Below, piece after piece: positions 56,541 through 64,000 of a DNA stretch of 64,000 bases. The position numbers and the translations under genes are program-made. Source of the DNA: Pseudoxanthomonas japonensis (GTDB taxonomy: Bacteria > Pseudomonadota > Gammaproteobacteria > Xanthomonadales > Xanthomonadaceae); NCBI RefSeq assembly GCF_010093445.1, contig NZ_PDWW01000007.1, positions 1-64,000 on the forward strand, given 5' to 3'. Under the pieces are notes generated by a model. It did not search any database. It had not been told where the DNA came from and worked only from the letters and a program-made list of their open reading frames with translations. How positions within the stretch are numbered: position 1 is the stretch's first letter; each line of letters begins with the position of its first letter.

Positions 56541-59500
56541 ATGAACATCGAACCGTCATTCCCGCGCAGGCGGGAACCCAGCGACATTGCCTCCCGCAAG
56601 GCTGCACTGGCCTGCGGCGCCCTGCTTGCGTACGCCACGTCCGCGTTCGCCGCACAGGACGGCGTCCGTGTCCTCGACGGCTTCGATGACCCCACCATCT
56701 GGCGCGTGGTCACCTCCAATCAGGTCAGCGGCGCGTTGCGCCAGGTCGATGGCGTGGACGGCAAGGCGATGTGCCTGGACTACGATTTCAACGGGGTGTC
56801 CGGCCATGCCGGTATCCAGCGCGACCTGCCGATGGCGTATCCGGCGAACTACCAGTTCGGTTTCCAGCTGCGCGGCGACTCGCCCCGCAACGACCTGCAG
56901 TTCAAGGTGATCGACGCCAGCGGCGACAACGTGTGGTGGGTCAACCGGCCGAAGTACGAATACCCGACCGCGTGGACGCCGGTGCGCTACAAGCAGCGCC
57001 ACATCGACAAGGCGTGGGGGCCGGACCCGGATCGCGTCTTGCGCAGAAGCACGAAGCTTGAGTTCACCGTCTACAACAACGCGGGCGGCAAAGGCTCGGT
57101 CTGCTTCGACCAGCTCACGTTCCAGCCGTTGCCGGTCGACGACGGCACGCCGCTGACGGGCAAGGCGAGTGCGTCCGTTGCGTTCCCGGCCGGCGCCGCG
57201 GCCTTGGCTATCGACGGCAAGGCGGATACGGCATGGTCCGCCGACCTGCACGGCGACAAGGATCCGCAACTGACGCTGGACCTGGGCAAGCCGCGCGAGT
57301 TCGGCGGCCTGGTGCTGCGCTGGAAGCCGGAGCAGCATGCGTCGGATTACCTGGTACAGCTGTCCGACGATGGCGTGCGCTGGCGCGATGCACGCACGGT
57401 GGTCGATGGCAATGGCGGCAACGACTATCTCGCGCTGCCGGAATCGGAAGCGCGCTATGTGCGGCTGACCATCGGCGATGGTCCCGGACGTTCGTTCGCG
57501 CTGGCCGAGCTGGAAGTGAAGCCGCTGGCCTTCGCCGCGCACCCCAACGACCTGATCAAGGCGATGGCGGCGGAGTCGCCGAAGGGCTGGTTCCCGCGCG
57601 GCTTCAGTGGCGAACAGCCGTACTGGACCATCGTCGGCCTCGACGGCGGCCGCGAGCAGGGCCTGATCGGCGAAGACGGCGCCATCGAGATCGCCAAGGG
57701 CGGCGTCAGTGTCGAACCGTTCGTGCAGGTCGATGGGCGCTGGATCGGCTGGTCGGACGTGCAGGCAACGCAGTCGCTGCAGGACCGTTATCTGCCGATG
57801 CCGACCGTCGCATGGAAACACCCCGACTTTGCGCTGACGACCACCGCGTTCGCAGCGGGCAGGCCCGGCGACTCGCGCGTCGTCGCGCGCCATCGGCTGA
57901 CCAACACCGGCAAGACGCCGCGCGAGTACGTGCTGGCGCTGGCCGTGCAGCCCTGGCAGGTCAATCCGCCCAGCCAGTTCCTCAATACCACCGGCGGTTT
58001 CAGTCCGATCAACGATCTGGCGGTGCGCGATGGGGTGGTCAGCGTGAACGGCCGCGCCAGCCTGCGCTTCGCCACGCCCGATGCGGCGCTGGCGTCGCGC
58101 TTCGACGAGGGCCTGATACGCGAGCGCTTGGCGACGATGGGCGACACCGTCGACGGGACAGCCGTGCAGGTGGCTGGCGAGTCGACCGGACTCGCCTCCG
58201 CCGCCGTGTTGTACCGGATCACGCTGGCGGCCGGCGAAAGCCGCGACATCGACTGGGTGGCGCCGCTGGAAGGCGCGCTGCCGGCGAAGATCGACGCCGC
58301 GCGCGACCAGCAGGCCACCGCGGCGATGTGGCGCGGTAAGCTCGGCGAGATGAAGCTGCAGGTGCCCGTCGAAGGGCAGCCGGTCGCCGATACCTTGCGC
58401 ACGGCGCTCGCGCACATGCTGATCTCGCGCATCGGCCCGCGCCTGCAGCCGGGCACGCGGTCGTACTCGCGCAGCTGGATCCGCGACGGCGCGATGATCT
58501 CCGAAGGCCTGCTGCGCCTCGGGCGCCCCGAGGTCGTCAAGGAGTACGTCGAGTGGTACGCCCCATACCAGTTCAAGAACGGCAAGGTGCCGTGCTGTGT
58601 CGACGACCGCGGCAGCGATCCCGTGCCCGAAAACGACAGCCATGGCGAGCTGATCTTCAATGTCGCCGAGTACTACCGTTATACCGGCGACAAGGCCTTC
58701 CTGAGGAGGATGTGGCCGCACGTGCAGGGCGCCTTCGCCTACATGGAAGAGCTGCGCCTGAGCGAGCGCACCGAAGCCAACCGCGCGGTCAACGCCGCGT
58801 TCTACGGCATGATGCCGGCGTCGATCAGCCACGAAGGCTATTCGGCCAAGCCGATGCATTCGTACTGGGACAACTTCTGGGCGCTGCGCGGCTACAAGGA
58901 TGCGGTCGAGGTCGCCGATGCGCTCGGGCAGACGGCGGAATCGAAGCGCATGGCCGCCTCGCGCGACGAGTTCCGCGACGACCTCTACGCCTCGCTGCAG
59001 GCGGCGACGAAGCTGCACGGCATCGCCTATCTGCCCGGTGCGGCGGAGATCGGCGACTTCGATCCCACCTCGACGACCATCGCGCTGGCGCCGGGCGGCG
59101 AGCAGGGCAAGCTGCCGGCGGACCTGTTGCACGGCACCTTCGAGCGCTACTGGACCGAGTTCGTGCAGCGCCGCGACGGCCAGCGCGAGTGGAAGGACTA
59201 CACACCGTACGAATGGCGCAACGTGGCGGCGTTCGTGCGCCTCGGTTGGCGCGAGCGTGCGTGGGACGTGCTCGATTTCTTCTTCAAGGACCGCGCGCCG
59301 CAGCCCTGGAACCAGTGGGCGGAAGTGGTCTCGCGCACGCCGCGCACGCCGTTCTTCGTCGGTGACCTGCCGCATGCCTGGGTAGCGTCGGACTTCGTCC
59401 GCTCGGCGCTGGACATGTTCGCGTACTCGCGCGAACTCGACGACAGTCTGGTGCTGGCCGCTGGCGTTCCGGCGACGTGGCTGGACGGCGAGGGCATCGC

Positions 59501-59738
59501 CATCGATGGGCTGCGTACGCCGAACGGCGTGTTGGGGTATTCGCTGCGCAAGACCGGTGGCGAGGTCGTGCTGGAAGCGAAGGCGGGTTTGAAGTTGCCG
59601 CCCGGTGGTCTGGTGTTGCCGTGGCCATACAAGGATGCGCCGGGCGAGACGCGCATCAACGGCAAGCCGGCGCAGTGGACGAACGGCGAGCTGCGCATCA
59701 CCACGCTGCCGGCGAAGGTTAGTATCCGCACGCGCTGA
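56541..59738 (+). CDS. Discoidin-domain plus (alpha/alpha)6-barrel protein, putative new glycoside hydrolase
   Basis: The 1065-residue secreted protein appears to have a signal peptide (about 18-37, ending TSAFA). Then a beta-sandwich (about 38-200; VLDGFDDPTIWRV), an F5/8 type C discoidin domain (about 205-330; WSADLHGDKDPQLTLDLGKP, YVRLTIGDGPG), a beta-supersandwich-like region (about 345-590), and an all-helical barrel (about 600-1000) with SYSRSWIRDGAMISEGLLRLG, DDRGSDPVPENDSHGELIFN, and FVGDLPHAWVASDFVRS. The RSWIRDGA block with acidic partners resembles six-hairpin glycosidases, but I cannot place it in a numbered GH family. It ends the GH144-ABC operon. The first codons coincide with a REP element (56553-56583) that encodes SFPRRREPS, so the true start is uncertain. 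Confidence 0.75.
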   Translation: MNIEPSFPRRREPSDIASRKAALACGALLAYATSAFAAQDGVRVLDGFDDPTIWRVVTSNQVSGALRQVDGVDGKAMCLDYDFNGVSGHAGIQRDLPMAYPANYQFGFQLRGDSPRNDLQFKVIDASGDNVWWVNRPKYEYPTAWTPVRYKQRHIDKAWGPDPDRVLRRSTKLEFTVYNNAGGKGSVCFDQLTFQPLPVDDGTPLTGKASASVAFPAGAAALAIDGKADTAWSADLHGDKDPQLTLDLGKPREFGGLVLRWKPEQHASDYLVQLSDDGVRWRDARTVVDGNGGNDYLALPESEARYVRLTIGDGPGRSFALAELEVKPLAFAAHPNDLIKAMAAESPKGWFPRGFSGEQPYWTIVGLDGGREQGLIGEDGAIEIAKGGVSVEPFVQVDGRWIGWSDVQATQSLQDRYLPMPTVAWKHPDFALTTTAFAAGRPGDSRVVARHRLTNTGKTPREYVLALAVQPWQVNPPSQFLNTTGGFSPINDLAVRDGVVSVNGRASLRFATPDAALASRFDEGLIRERLATMGDTVDGTAVQVAGESTGLASAAVLYRITLAAGESRDIDWVAPLEGALPAKIDAARDQQATAAMWRGKLGEMKLQVPVEGQPVADTLRTALAHMLISRIGPRLQPGTRSYSRSWIRDGAMISEGLLRLGRPEVVKEYVEWYAPYQFKNGKVPCCVDDRGSDPVPENDSHGELIFNVAEYYRYTGDKAFLRRMWPHVQGAFAYMEELRLSERTEANRAVNAAFYGMMPASISHEGYSAKPMHSYWDNFWALRGYKDAVEVADALGQTAESKRMAASRDEFRDDLYASLQAATKLHGIAYLPGAAEIGDFDPTSTTIALAPGGEQGKLPADLLHGTFERYWTEFVQRRDGQREWKDYTPYEWRNVAAFVRLGWRERAWDVLDFFFKDRAPQPWNQWAEVVSRTPRTPFFVGDLPHAWVASDFVRSALDMFAYSRELDDSLVLAAGVPATWLDGEGIAIDGLRTPNGVLGYSLRKTGGEVVLEAKAGLKLPPGGLVLPWPYKDAPGETRINGKPAQWTNGELRITTLPAKVSIRTR
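56553..56583. repeat. REP-like palindrome at the 5' end of a gene
   Basis: ccgtcattcccgcg-caggcgggaacccagcg, the classical REP core (gtcattcccgcg and cgcgggaaccca arms), lies within codons 5-14 of the 1065-residue protein's open frame. Confidence 0.8.
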
Positions 59739-59744
59739 CCGCTG

Positions 59745-59827
59745 CGTAGAGCGGAGCTTGCTCCGCTGCTTCCATGACAGGGATCGCGTATGCGCTACTT
59801 CATGAGCCGAGCAAGCTCGGCTCTACG
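59745..59827. repeat. Inverted repeat, cgtagagc-ggagc-ttgctc family
   Basis: cgtagagcggagcttgctccgct (from 59745) and gagccgagcaagctcggctctacg (to 59827) are mutually inverted, each with an inner palindrome (gagc-ttgc-tc type). It lies right after the 1065-residue gene and may act in transcript ending. Confidence 0.75.
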
Positions 59828-59886
59828 TCGCGTCGCGGGGCGGAAACGACGAAGCCTAGCGCTGGACCTGATGTGGCGTGATCCAG

Positions 59887-60039
59887 TGTAGGAGCGACGT
59901 GAGTCGCGACCGTAGAACCTCAGCGTCCTGCAGTCCGGCAGTAGCAGAACGAGCACGATGCCATGATCGGCAGCAACTCTGCCGTGCCTCAACACTAGGG
60001 CGCATCACTTGCGCGGTCGCGACAGACGTCGCTCCTACA
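59887..60039. repeat. Inverted repeat, tgtaggagcgacg family (copy 2)
   Basis: Arms 59887-59912 and 60014-60039 pair over 24 of 26 bases. Same arm as at 34175-34316. Between the arms is about 100 bp without a gene. Together with the repeat at 59745-59827 it fills the 309-bp gap between the operon and eda. Confidence 0.85.
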
Positions 60040-60047
60040 GGAGAGAG

Positions 60048-60704
60048 TTAGCCGCGCACCCGCTGCACGATGCCCGCCGCCTTGGCCGAGCTCTCGGTGA
60101 CCTTGTCCCACTCGCCGTTGTCGAGCCAGCCCTTCGGCACCATCCAGGAGCCGCCGATGCAGACGACGTTGGGCTGCGACAGGTAGTCGGCCGCAGTCTC
60201 TTCGGTGATGCCACCGGTGGGGCAGATCTTCAGCTCCGACATCGGACCGGCCAGGCCCTTGAGCATCGCCAGGCCGCCGACGGCGGTGGCGGGGAACAGC
60301 TTGCAGACTCGGAAGCCGCGCGCCATCAGCGCGAGCAGTTCGGTCGGCGTGGCGGCGCCCGGTACCACCGGAATGTCGGCAGCGGCCAGCGCGTCGGCGA
60401 GTGCCGGCGGCGTGCCGGGTGTGACCAGGAAGTCGGCGCCCGCATCGATGGACTGCTTCATCTGCTCGGTGGTCAGCACCGTGCCAGCACCGATCACGAT
60501 GTCCGGCAGTTCCTTCTTCAGCATCGCCAGCGCGTCCATCGCCACCGGCGTGCGCAGCGTCAGCTCGATCGCCGGCAGGCCGCCTTTCAACAGCGCCTCG
60601 GACACCTTGCGCGCTTCATCCAGCGTGTGCACGGTGACGACCGGCAGGATGCCGGCGGCGCGGAGGAGGGATTCGGCTTTCTGCTGGCGGGCTTCGATGG
60701 TCAT
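60048..60704 (-). CDS. eda: 2-keto-3-deoxy-6-phosphogluconate aldolase
   Basis: Entner-Doudoroff step 2: cleaves KDPG to pyruvate and glyceraldehyde-3-phosphate; cytoplasmic, 218 residues. The Schiff-base Lys135 is in FRVCKLFPATAVGG, the catalytic Glu47 in LPAIELTLRTP, and the phosphate loop in ICPTGGI. A REP-like repeat separates it from edd; the two are co-oriented and probably form one unit with glk. Confidence 0.95.
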   Translation of the reverse strand: MTIEARQQKAESLLRAAGILPVVTVHTLDEARKVSEALLKGGLPAIELTLRTPVAMDALAMLKKELPDIVIGAGTVLTTEQMKQSIDAGADFLVTPGTPPALADALAAADIPVVPGAATPTELLALMARGFRVCKLFPATAVGGLAMLKGLAGPMSELKICPTGGITEETAADYLSQPNVVCIGGSWMVPKGWLDNGEWDKVTESSAKAAGIVQRVRG

Positions 60705-60725
60705 GGGAGCAATCGGAATTCGTGT

Positions 60726-60790
60726 TGTGGGAGCGACGTGAGTCGCGATCGATGTCAGGTGGAAGCTTCGCGACTTACGTCGCTCCCACA
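60726..60790. repeat. Inverted repeat, tgt(a/g)ggagcgacg family (copy 3)
   Basis: tgtgggagcgacgtgagtcgcga and tcgcgacttacgtcgctccca at 60726-60790, arms about 23 bases, spacer about 18. It sits in the 117-bp gap between edd and eda. Confidence 0.85.
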
Positions 60791-60821
60791 GGAGGGAGGT
60801 CCGAGCAGGTCTGCATCCAGA

Positions 60822-62732
60822 TTACGCATCCTTCGCCTCATGCGGCGCCTCGGCCGCATGCGCGGCGTCGCCCAGTTCGTACTCGGCATCGTATTCCCAG
60901 GTGCCGTCGTGGTACGGCAGGCCGCAGGAGATCGACATCGCACCGCGGTCGGCGGGCGTCACCACGTCGCGGCTCACCGCGAACAGGTTGCGGCCCAGGT
61001 CCAGCGCGGCGGGTGAGGTGTTCGGCGCGATTTCTCGCGCCGCCCACTCGGCCGCATCGACCAGCGCTTCCAGCGTGCCGGCTTCCGCGTCGAGACGGAT
61101 GAGGTCGCCTTCGCGCAGCTTCGCCAGCGGGCCGCCGCGTGCGGCTTCCGGCGTCAGGTGGATGGCAGCGGGAATCTTGCCGGATGCACCGGACAGTCGG
61201 CCGTCGGTCACCAGCGCCACGCGGCGGCCCTGGTTCTGCAGCAGGCCGAGCAGGGGGGCGAGTGAATGCAGCTCCGGCATGCCGTTCGCACGCGGTCCCT
61301 GGTAGCGCACGACGGCGACGAAGTCGTGCGGCAGCGCACCGGCGGCATGCAGCTTGTTGAGCGCGCGCGGATCGTCGACGACGACGGCGGGCGCTTCGAT
61401 GAAGCGGTATTCCGGCTTCACCGCCGAGGTCTTGATCAGCGAACGGCCGAGGTTGCCACGCAGCAGGCGAAGGCCGCCCTGTGCTTCGAACGCGCGCGAC
61501 ACCGGACGCGCGACGTCTTCGTCGGCGCTCTGGCCGATACCGGGCGCATAGGCGAGCTTGCCGTCCTGCAGGCGCGGCTCTTCGCAGAACGCGCGCAGGC
61601 CGCCGGGTACGATCGTGGTGATGTCGTGCATCAGCCCCGCATCGAGCAACTCACGGAACACGAACTGCGTGCCGCCGGCCGCGGCGAAGCGGTTCACGTC
61701 GGCCTCGCCGTTCGGATACACGCGTGCGAGCAACGGCACGGTCTGCGACAGCAGGTCCATGTCGTCCCAGGTCAGCACGATGCCGGCCGAGCGTGCCACC
61801 GCGATCCAGTGGATGGTGTGGTTGGTCGAACCGCCGGTGGCCATCAGCGCGGCCATCGCGTTGACGATGGCGCGCTCGTCGATCAGGCGACCGATCGGCC
61901 GGTAGTCGTCGCCGAGCGCGGTGATGGCGAGGGCACGTTCGGCGGCGGCGCGTGTCAGCACATCGCGCAGCGGCTGGTCGGGGTTGACGAACGACGTGCC
62001 CGGCAGCTGCAGGCCCATCGCTTCCAGCAGCACCTGGTTGGAATTGGCGGTGCCGTAGAACGTGCAGGTGCCGGCCGCGTGGTAACTCGCGGCCTCGGCT
62101 TCCAGCAGTTCCTCGCGGGTGGCTTCGCCGGCGGCGTAGCGTTCGCGTACCGCGGCCTTTTCCTTGTTCGGAATGCCGGGCGTCATCGGGCCGGCCGGCA
62201 CGAACACCGCCGGCAGGTGGCCGAACGCCAGTGCACCCATCAGCAGGCCGGGCACGATCTTGTCGCAGACGCCGAGGTACAGCGCGGCGTCGAACATGTC
62301 GTGGCTCAGCGAGATCGCCGTGGCCTGCGCGATGACGTCGCGCGAGAACAGCGACAACTCCATGCCCGGGCGGCCCTGCGTCACGCCGTCGCACATCGCC
62401 GGCACGCCGCCGGCGACCTGCGCGGTGGCGCCGAGATCGCGCGCGACCTGGCGGATGATCTCCGGGTAATGCTCGAACGGCTGGTGCGCCGACAGCATGT
62501 CGTTGTACGCGTTGATGATGCCGAGATTGGGCGTGACGTCGGCGCGCAGCCGGCCCTTGTCGGTCGGACCGCACGCGGCGAAGGCGTGAGCGAGATTGCC
62601 GCAGCTCAGGCGCGAGCGCTGCGGACCGTCGCGGTGGACGGCGTCGACGCCATCGAGGTAGGCGCGGCGCAACGGGGCGCTGCGCTGGCGGATGCGTTCG
62701 GTGACTTCCTGGATGCGGGGGTGCAGGCTCAT
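60822..62732 (-). CDS. edd: Phosphogluconate dehydratase
   Basis: Entner-Doudoroff step 1: 6-phosphogluconate to KDPG, with a [4Fe-4S] cluster. It has 636 residues, slightly above Escherichia coli Edd (603). Family motifs include PNLGIINAYNDMLSAHQP, GGVPAMCDGVTQGRPGMELS (cluster Cys), GTCTFYGTANSNQVLLEAMG, ATGGSTNHTIH and VTDGRLSGASGKIPAAIH. The C-terminal ~20 residues (ELGDAAHAAEAPHEAKDA) are an acidic, Ala-rich extension. The 233 bp to glk hold no gene I can support. Confidence 0.95.
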   Translation of the reverse strand: MSLHPRIQEVTERIRQRSAPLRRAYLDGVDAVHRDGPQRSRLSCGNLAHAFAACGPTDKGRLRADVTPNLGIINAYNDMLSAHQPFEHYPEIIRQVARDLGATAQVAGGVPAMCDGVTQGRPGMELSLFSRDVIAQATAISLSHDMFDAALYLGVCDKIVPGLLMGALAFGHLPAVFVPAGPMTPGIPNKEKAAVRERYAAGEATREELLEAEAASYHAAGTCTFYGTANSNQVLLEAMGLQLPGTSFVNPDQPLRDVLTRAAAERALAITALGDDYRPIGRLIDERAIVNAMAALMATGGSTNHTIHWIAVARSAGIVLTWDDMDLLSQTVPLLARVYPNGEADVNRFAAAGGTQFVFRELLDAGLMHDITTIVPGGLRAFCEEPRLQDGKLAYAPGIGQSADEDVARPVSRAFEAQGGLRLLRGNLGRSLIKTSAVKPEYRFIEAPAVVVDDPRALNKLHAAGALPHDFVAVVRYQGPRANGMPELHSLAPLLGLLQNQGRRVALVTDGRLSGASGKIPAAIHLTPEAARGGPLAKLREGDLIRLDAEAGTLEALVDAAEWAAREIAPNTSPAALDLGRNLFAVSRDVVTPADRGAMSISCGLPYHDGTWEYDAEYELGDAAHAAEAPHEAKDA

Positions 62733-62965
62733 GGGCGTAGGGCTAGGCTGCAGACGCTGTCATTCTGCATGGCGTGGCGATGGGAGCCGTGATGCGCGGT
62801 CTTCCTGCAACTCCAGCGCGTGGAGGGGAAGGGCGGTGAACGACGGCGACGGCATGATGCTTTCTACTGCTTTTGCGGCAGGCGCGAAAGCGACCAAAGC
62901 CAGACCAGTCAACGGCTTGCGACGCTTCGTGTGTTGCGTTGCAGCGCGTATCTGCGCAAAAAACA

Positions 62966-63973
62966 CTAGGCGTGCGCGGCGCTTTTCGGTCCGAACCGTT
63001 CGACCGCGTACGCCGCCGCACCGAGCAGGCCGGGACGCGGATGCATGTTCGCCAACGTCGGCACGCGTCCCATCGCGGGCGAAAAGCGGCCCTTGTGTTC
63101 GAAGCGCTGTCGGAAGCCCGAATGCTGCAGCGAGGTCAGCAGTTTCGGCACCAGTCCGCCGGTGAGGAACACGCCATCCCAGGCGCCGGTGGTGAGCACC
63201 AGGTCGCCGGCGATCGCGCCGAACACCGCGCAGAACACGTCCAGCGTGCGCACGCAGCGCGGATCGCCGGCGGCGGCGCGCGCGGTGACGTCCTTCGGTT
63301 CGATCGGGCCGCCCGGATCCTCGCCGGCGATCTCGCTGAGCGCGCGGTACAGGTTCACCAGGCCGGGGCCGCAGATCAGGCGCTCGTTGGAGACGCGGCC
63401 GAACTGCGACGACAGGATGTCGAGGATGCGGATTTCTTCCGGCGTACCGGGCGGAAAGCTCACGTGGCCGCCTTCGGTTTCCAGCGGATACGCACGGCCG
63501 TCGCGGATGATCAGCGCGGCCACGCCCAGGCCCGTGCCCGGGCCGATGACGGCGTACGTACGCGATTCGCTGAGCGGCGCGGGGCGCCACTGCGCACCGC
63601 CGATCGCCACGACATCCTTCGGCGTCAGCAGCGACACCGCCATCGCCTGCGCGGCGAAGTCGTTGACCAGCTTCAGGCCCTGGAATCCCAGCGCCTGCCG
63701 CGTGCGGTTCACCGAAATGACCCACGGGTGGTTGGTGATGCGCGCTTCGTCGCCATCGACGCGGCCGGCGACGGCGAACACGCCGTTCTGCGCCGTCGCG
63801 CCGGTTTCATCCAGGTAGTGCTGTGCGGCGTCCGCGAGCGACGGGAAATCGGCGACCACGAACTCGCGCACGCTGTCGTCCAGCAGCGGCACGGCGGCGG
63901 ACGTATCGGCCAGCGCGAAGCGCGCATTGGTGCCGCCGATGTCGGCGAGAAGGACGCGATCGGCGTTGCTCAT
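62966..63973 (-). CDS. glk: Glucokinase
   Basis: ATP-dependent phosphorylation of glucose, 335 residues, the ROK-unrelated Glk family. ATP/phosphate site DIGGTNARFAL (about 10-20), glucose site FAVAGRVDGDEARITNHPW and KLVNDFAAQAMAV, and GPGTGLGVA. With edd and eda it takes free glucose into the Entner-Doudoroff pathway after conversion to 6-phosphogluconate by enzymes encoded elsewhere. Only 27 bp lie upstream in the window, so its promoter cannot be judged. Confidence 0.94.
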   Translation of the reverse strand: MSNADRVLLADIGGTNARFALADTSAAVPLLDDSVREFVVADFPSLADAAQHYLDETGATAQNGVFAVAGRVDGDEARITNHPWVISVNRTRQALGFQGLKLVNDFAAQAMAVSLLTPKDVVAIGGAQWRPAPLSESRTYAVIGPGTGLGVAALIIRDGRAYPLETEGGHVSFPPGTPEEIRILDILSSQFGRVSNERLICGPGLVNLYRALSEIAGEDPGGPIEPKDVTARAAAGDPRCVRTLDVFCAVFGAIAGDLVLTTGAWDGVFLTGGLVPKLLTSLQHSGFRQRFEHKGRFSPAMGRVPTLANMHPRPGLLGAAAYAVERFGPKSAAHA

Positions 63974-64000
63974 GCGGCGGACATCCTGTCCGGTGCGGGC

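Noticed and set aside
62733-62965. A small gene between edd and glk
   Set aside because: Several short frames exist on both strands but none has a ribosome site, plausible composition or recognisable product. It may hold the edd promoter, but no convincing -35/-10 pair was found.

Overview
The window comes from a high-GC gammaproteobacterium of the family Xanthomonadaceae, probably close to Pseudoxanthomonas, Stenotrophomonas or Xanthomonas; the genus is not settled. The signs are the order comEC-exbB-exbD-msbA-lpxK-kdsB, the order uvrC-pgsA-tRNA(Gly)-tRNA(Cys)-tRNA(Leu), a GyrA with Gln at position 83 (the residue reported for Stenotrophomonas maltophilia), and a TonB-receptor sugar locus next to Entner-Doudoroff genes.

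Layout. 1-2528: the integrase end of a chromosomal integron, with three leftward-facing cassettes, two complete attC sites, and a third attC cut by an IS3-family element that runs off the left edge. intI is intact and ends one base before comEC. 2530-13975: a tightly packed plus-strand run for DNA uptake (comEC), proton-driven transport (exbB/exbD), lipid A and KDO synthesis (msbA, lpxK, kdsB), a small tyrosine phosphatase, an NHL-repeat protein, uvrC and pgsA. 13966-16594: five tRNA genes (Gly, Cys, Gly, Leu, Val) around a small membrane protein and a membrane-anchored FMN/Fe-S glutamate-synthase-like enzyme. 16875-27249: gyrA, then an alpha-2-macroglobulin lipoprotein paired with penicillin-binding protein 1C. 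27368-31985: peroxiredoxin, Hsp20, a CbpA-type DnaJ protein and a secreted M3 peptidase, separated by structured intergenic DNA that includes a cluster of DnaA-box-like sites. 32132-40465: mixed housekeeping and envelope genes (amidohydrolase, glutathione peroxidase, thioredoxin-like protein, SGNH hydrolase, ferredoxin-NADP reductase, flavoprotein). 40602-45036: scpA-scpB-rluB on the minus strand, YciI and BolA on the plus strand.

45078-59738 is the most interesting part: a carbohydrate locus with a GH3 beta-glucosidase, a LacI-family regulator, a large TonB-dependent receptor, and an operon of a GH144-like lipoprotein, an ABC sugar-binding lipoprotein, two ABC permeases and a 1065-residue discoidin plus alpha/alpha-barrel protein. 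Four 14-bp palindromes fitting TGWAAWCGNTTACA sit just upstream of the four transcription units, so the locus looks like one LacI regulon. GH144 plus GH3 points to beta-1,2-glucan or a related cyclic glucan as the substrate. The released glucose could enter the genes at 60048-63973 (glk, edd, eda: glucokinase and the Entner-Doudoroff pathway). The ABC system has no ATPase gene here.

Several families of long inverted repeats (REP/REPIN-like) fill intergenic gaps, and two appear to reach into the 5' ends of genes. Almost all long antisense open frames here are by-products of high GC content and were left out.
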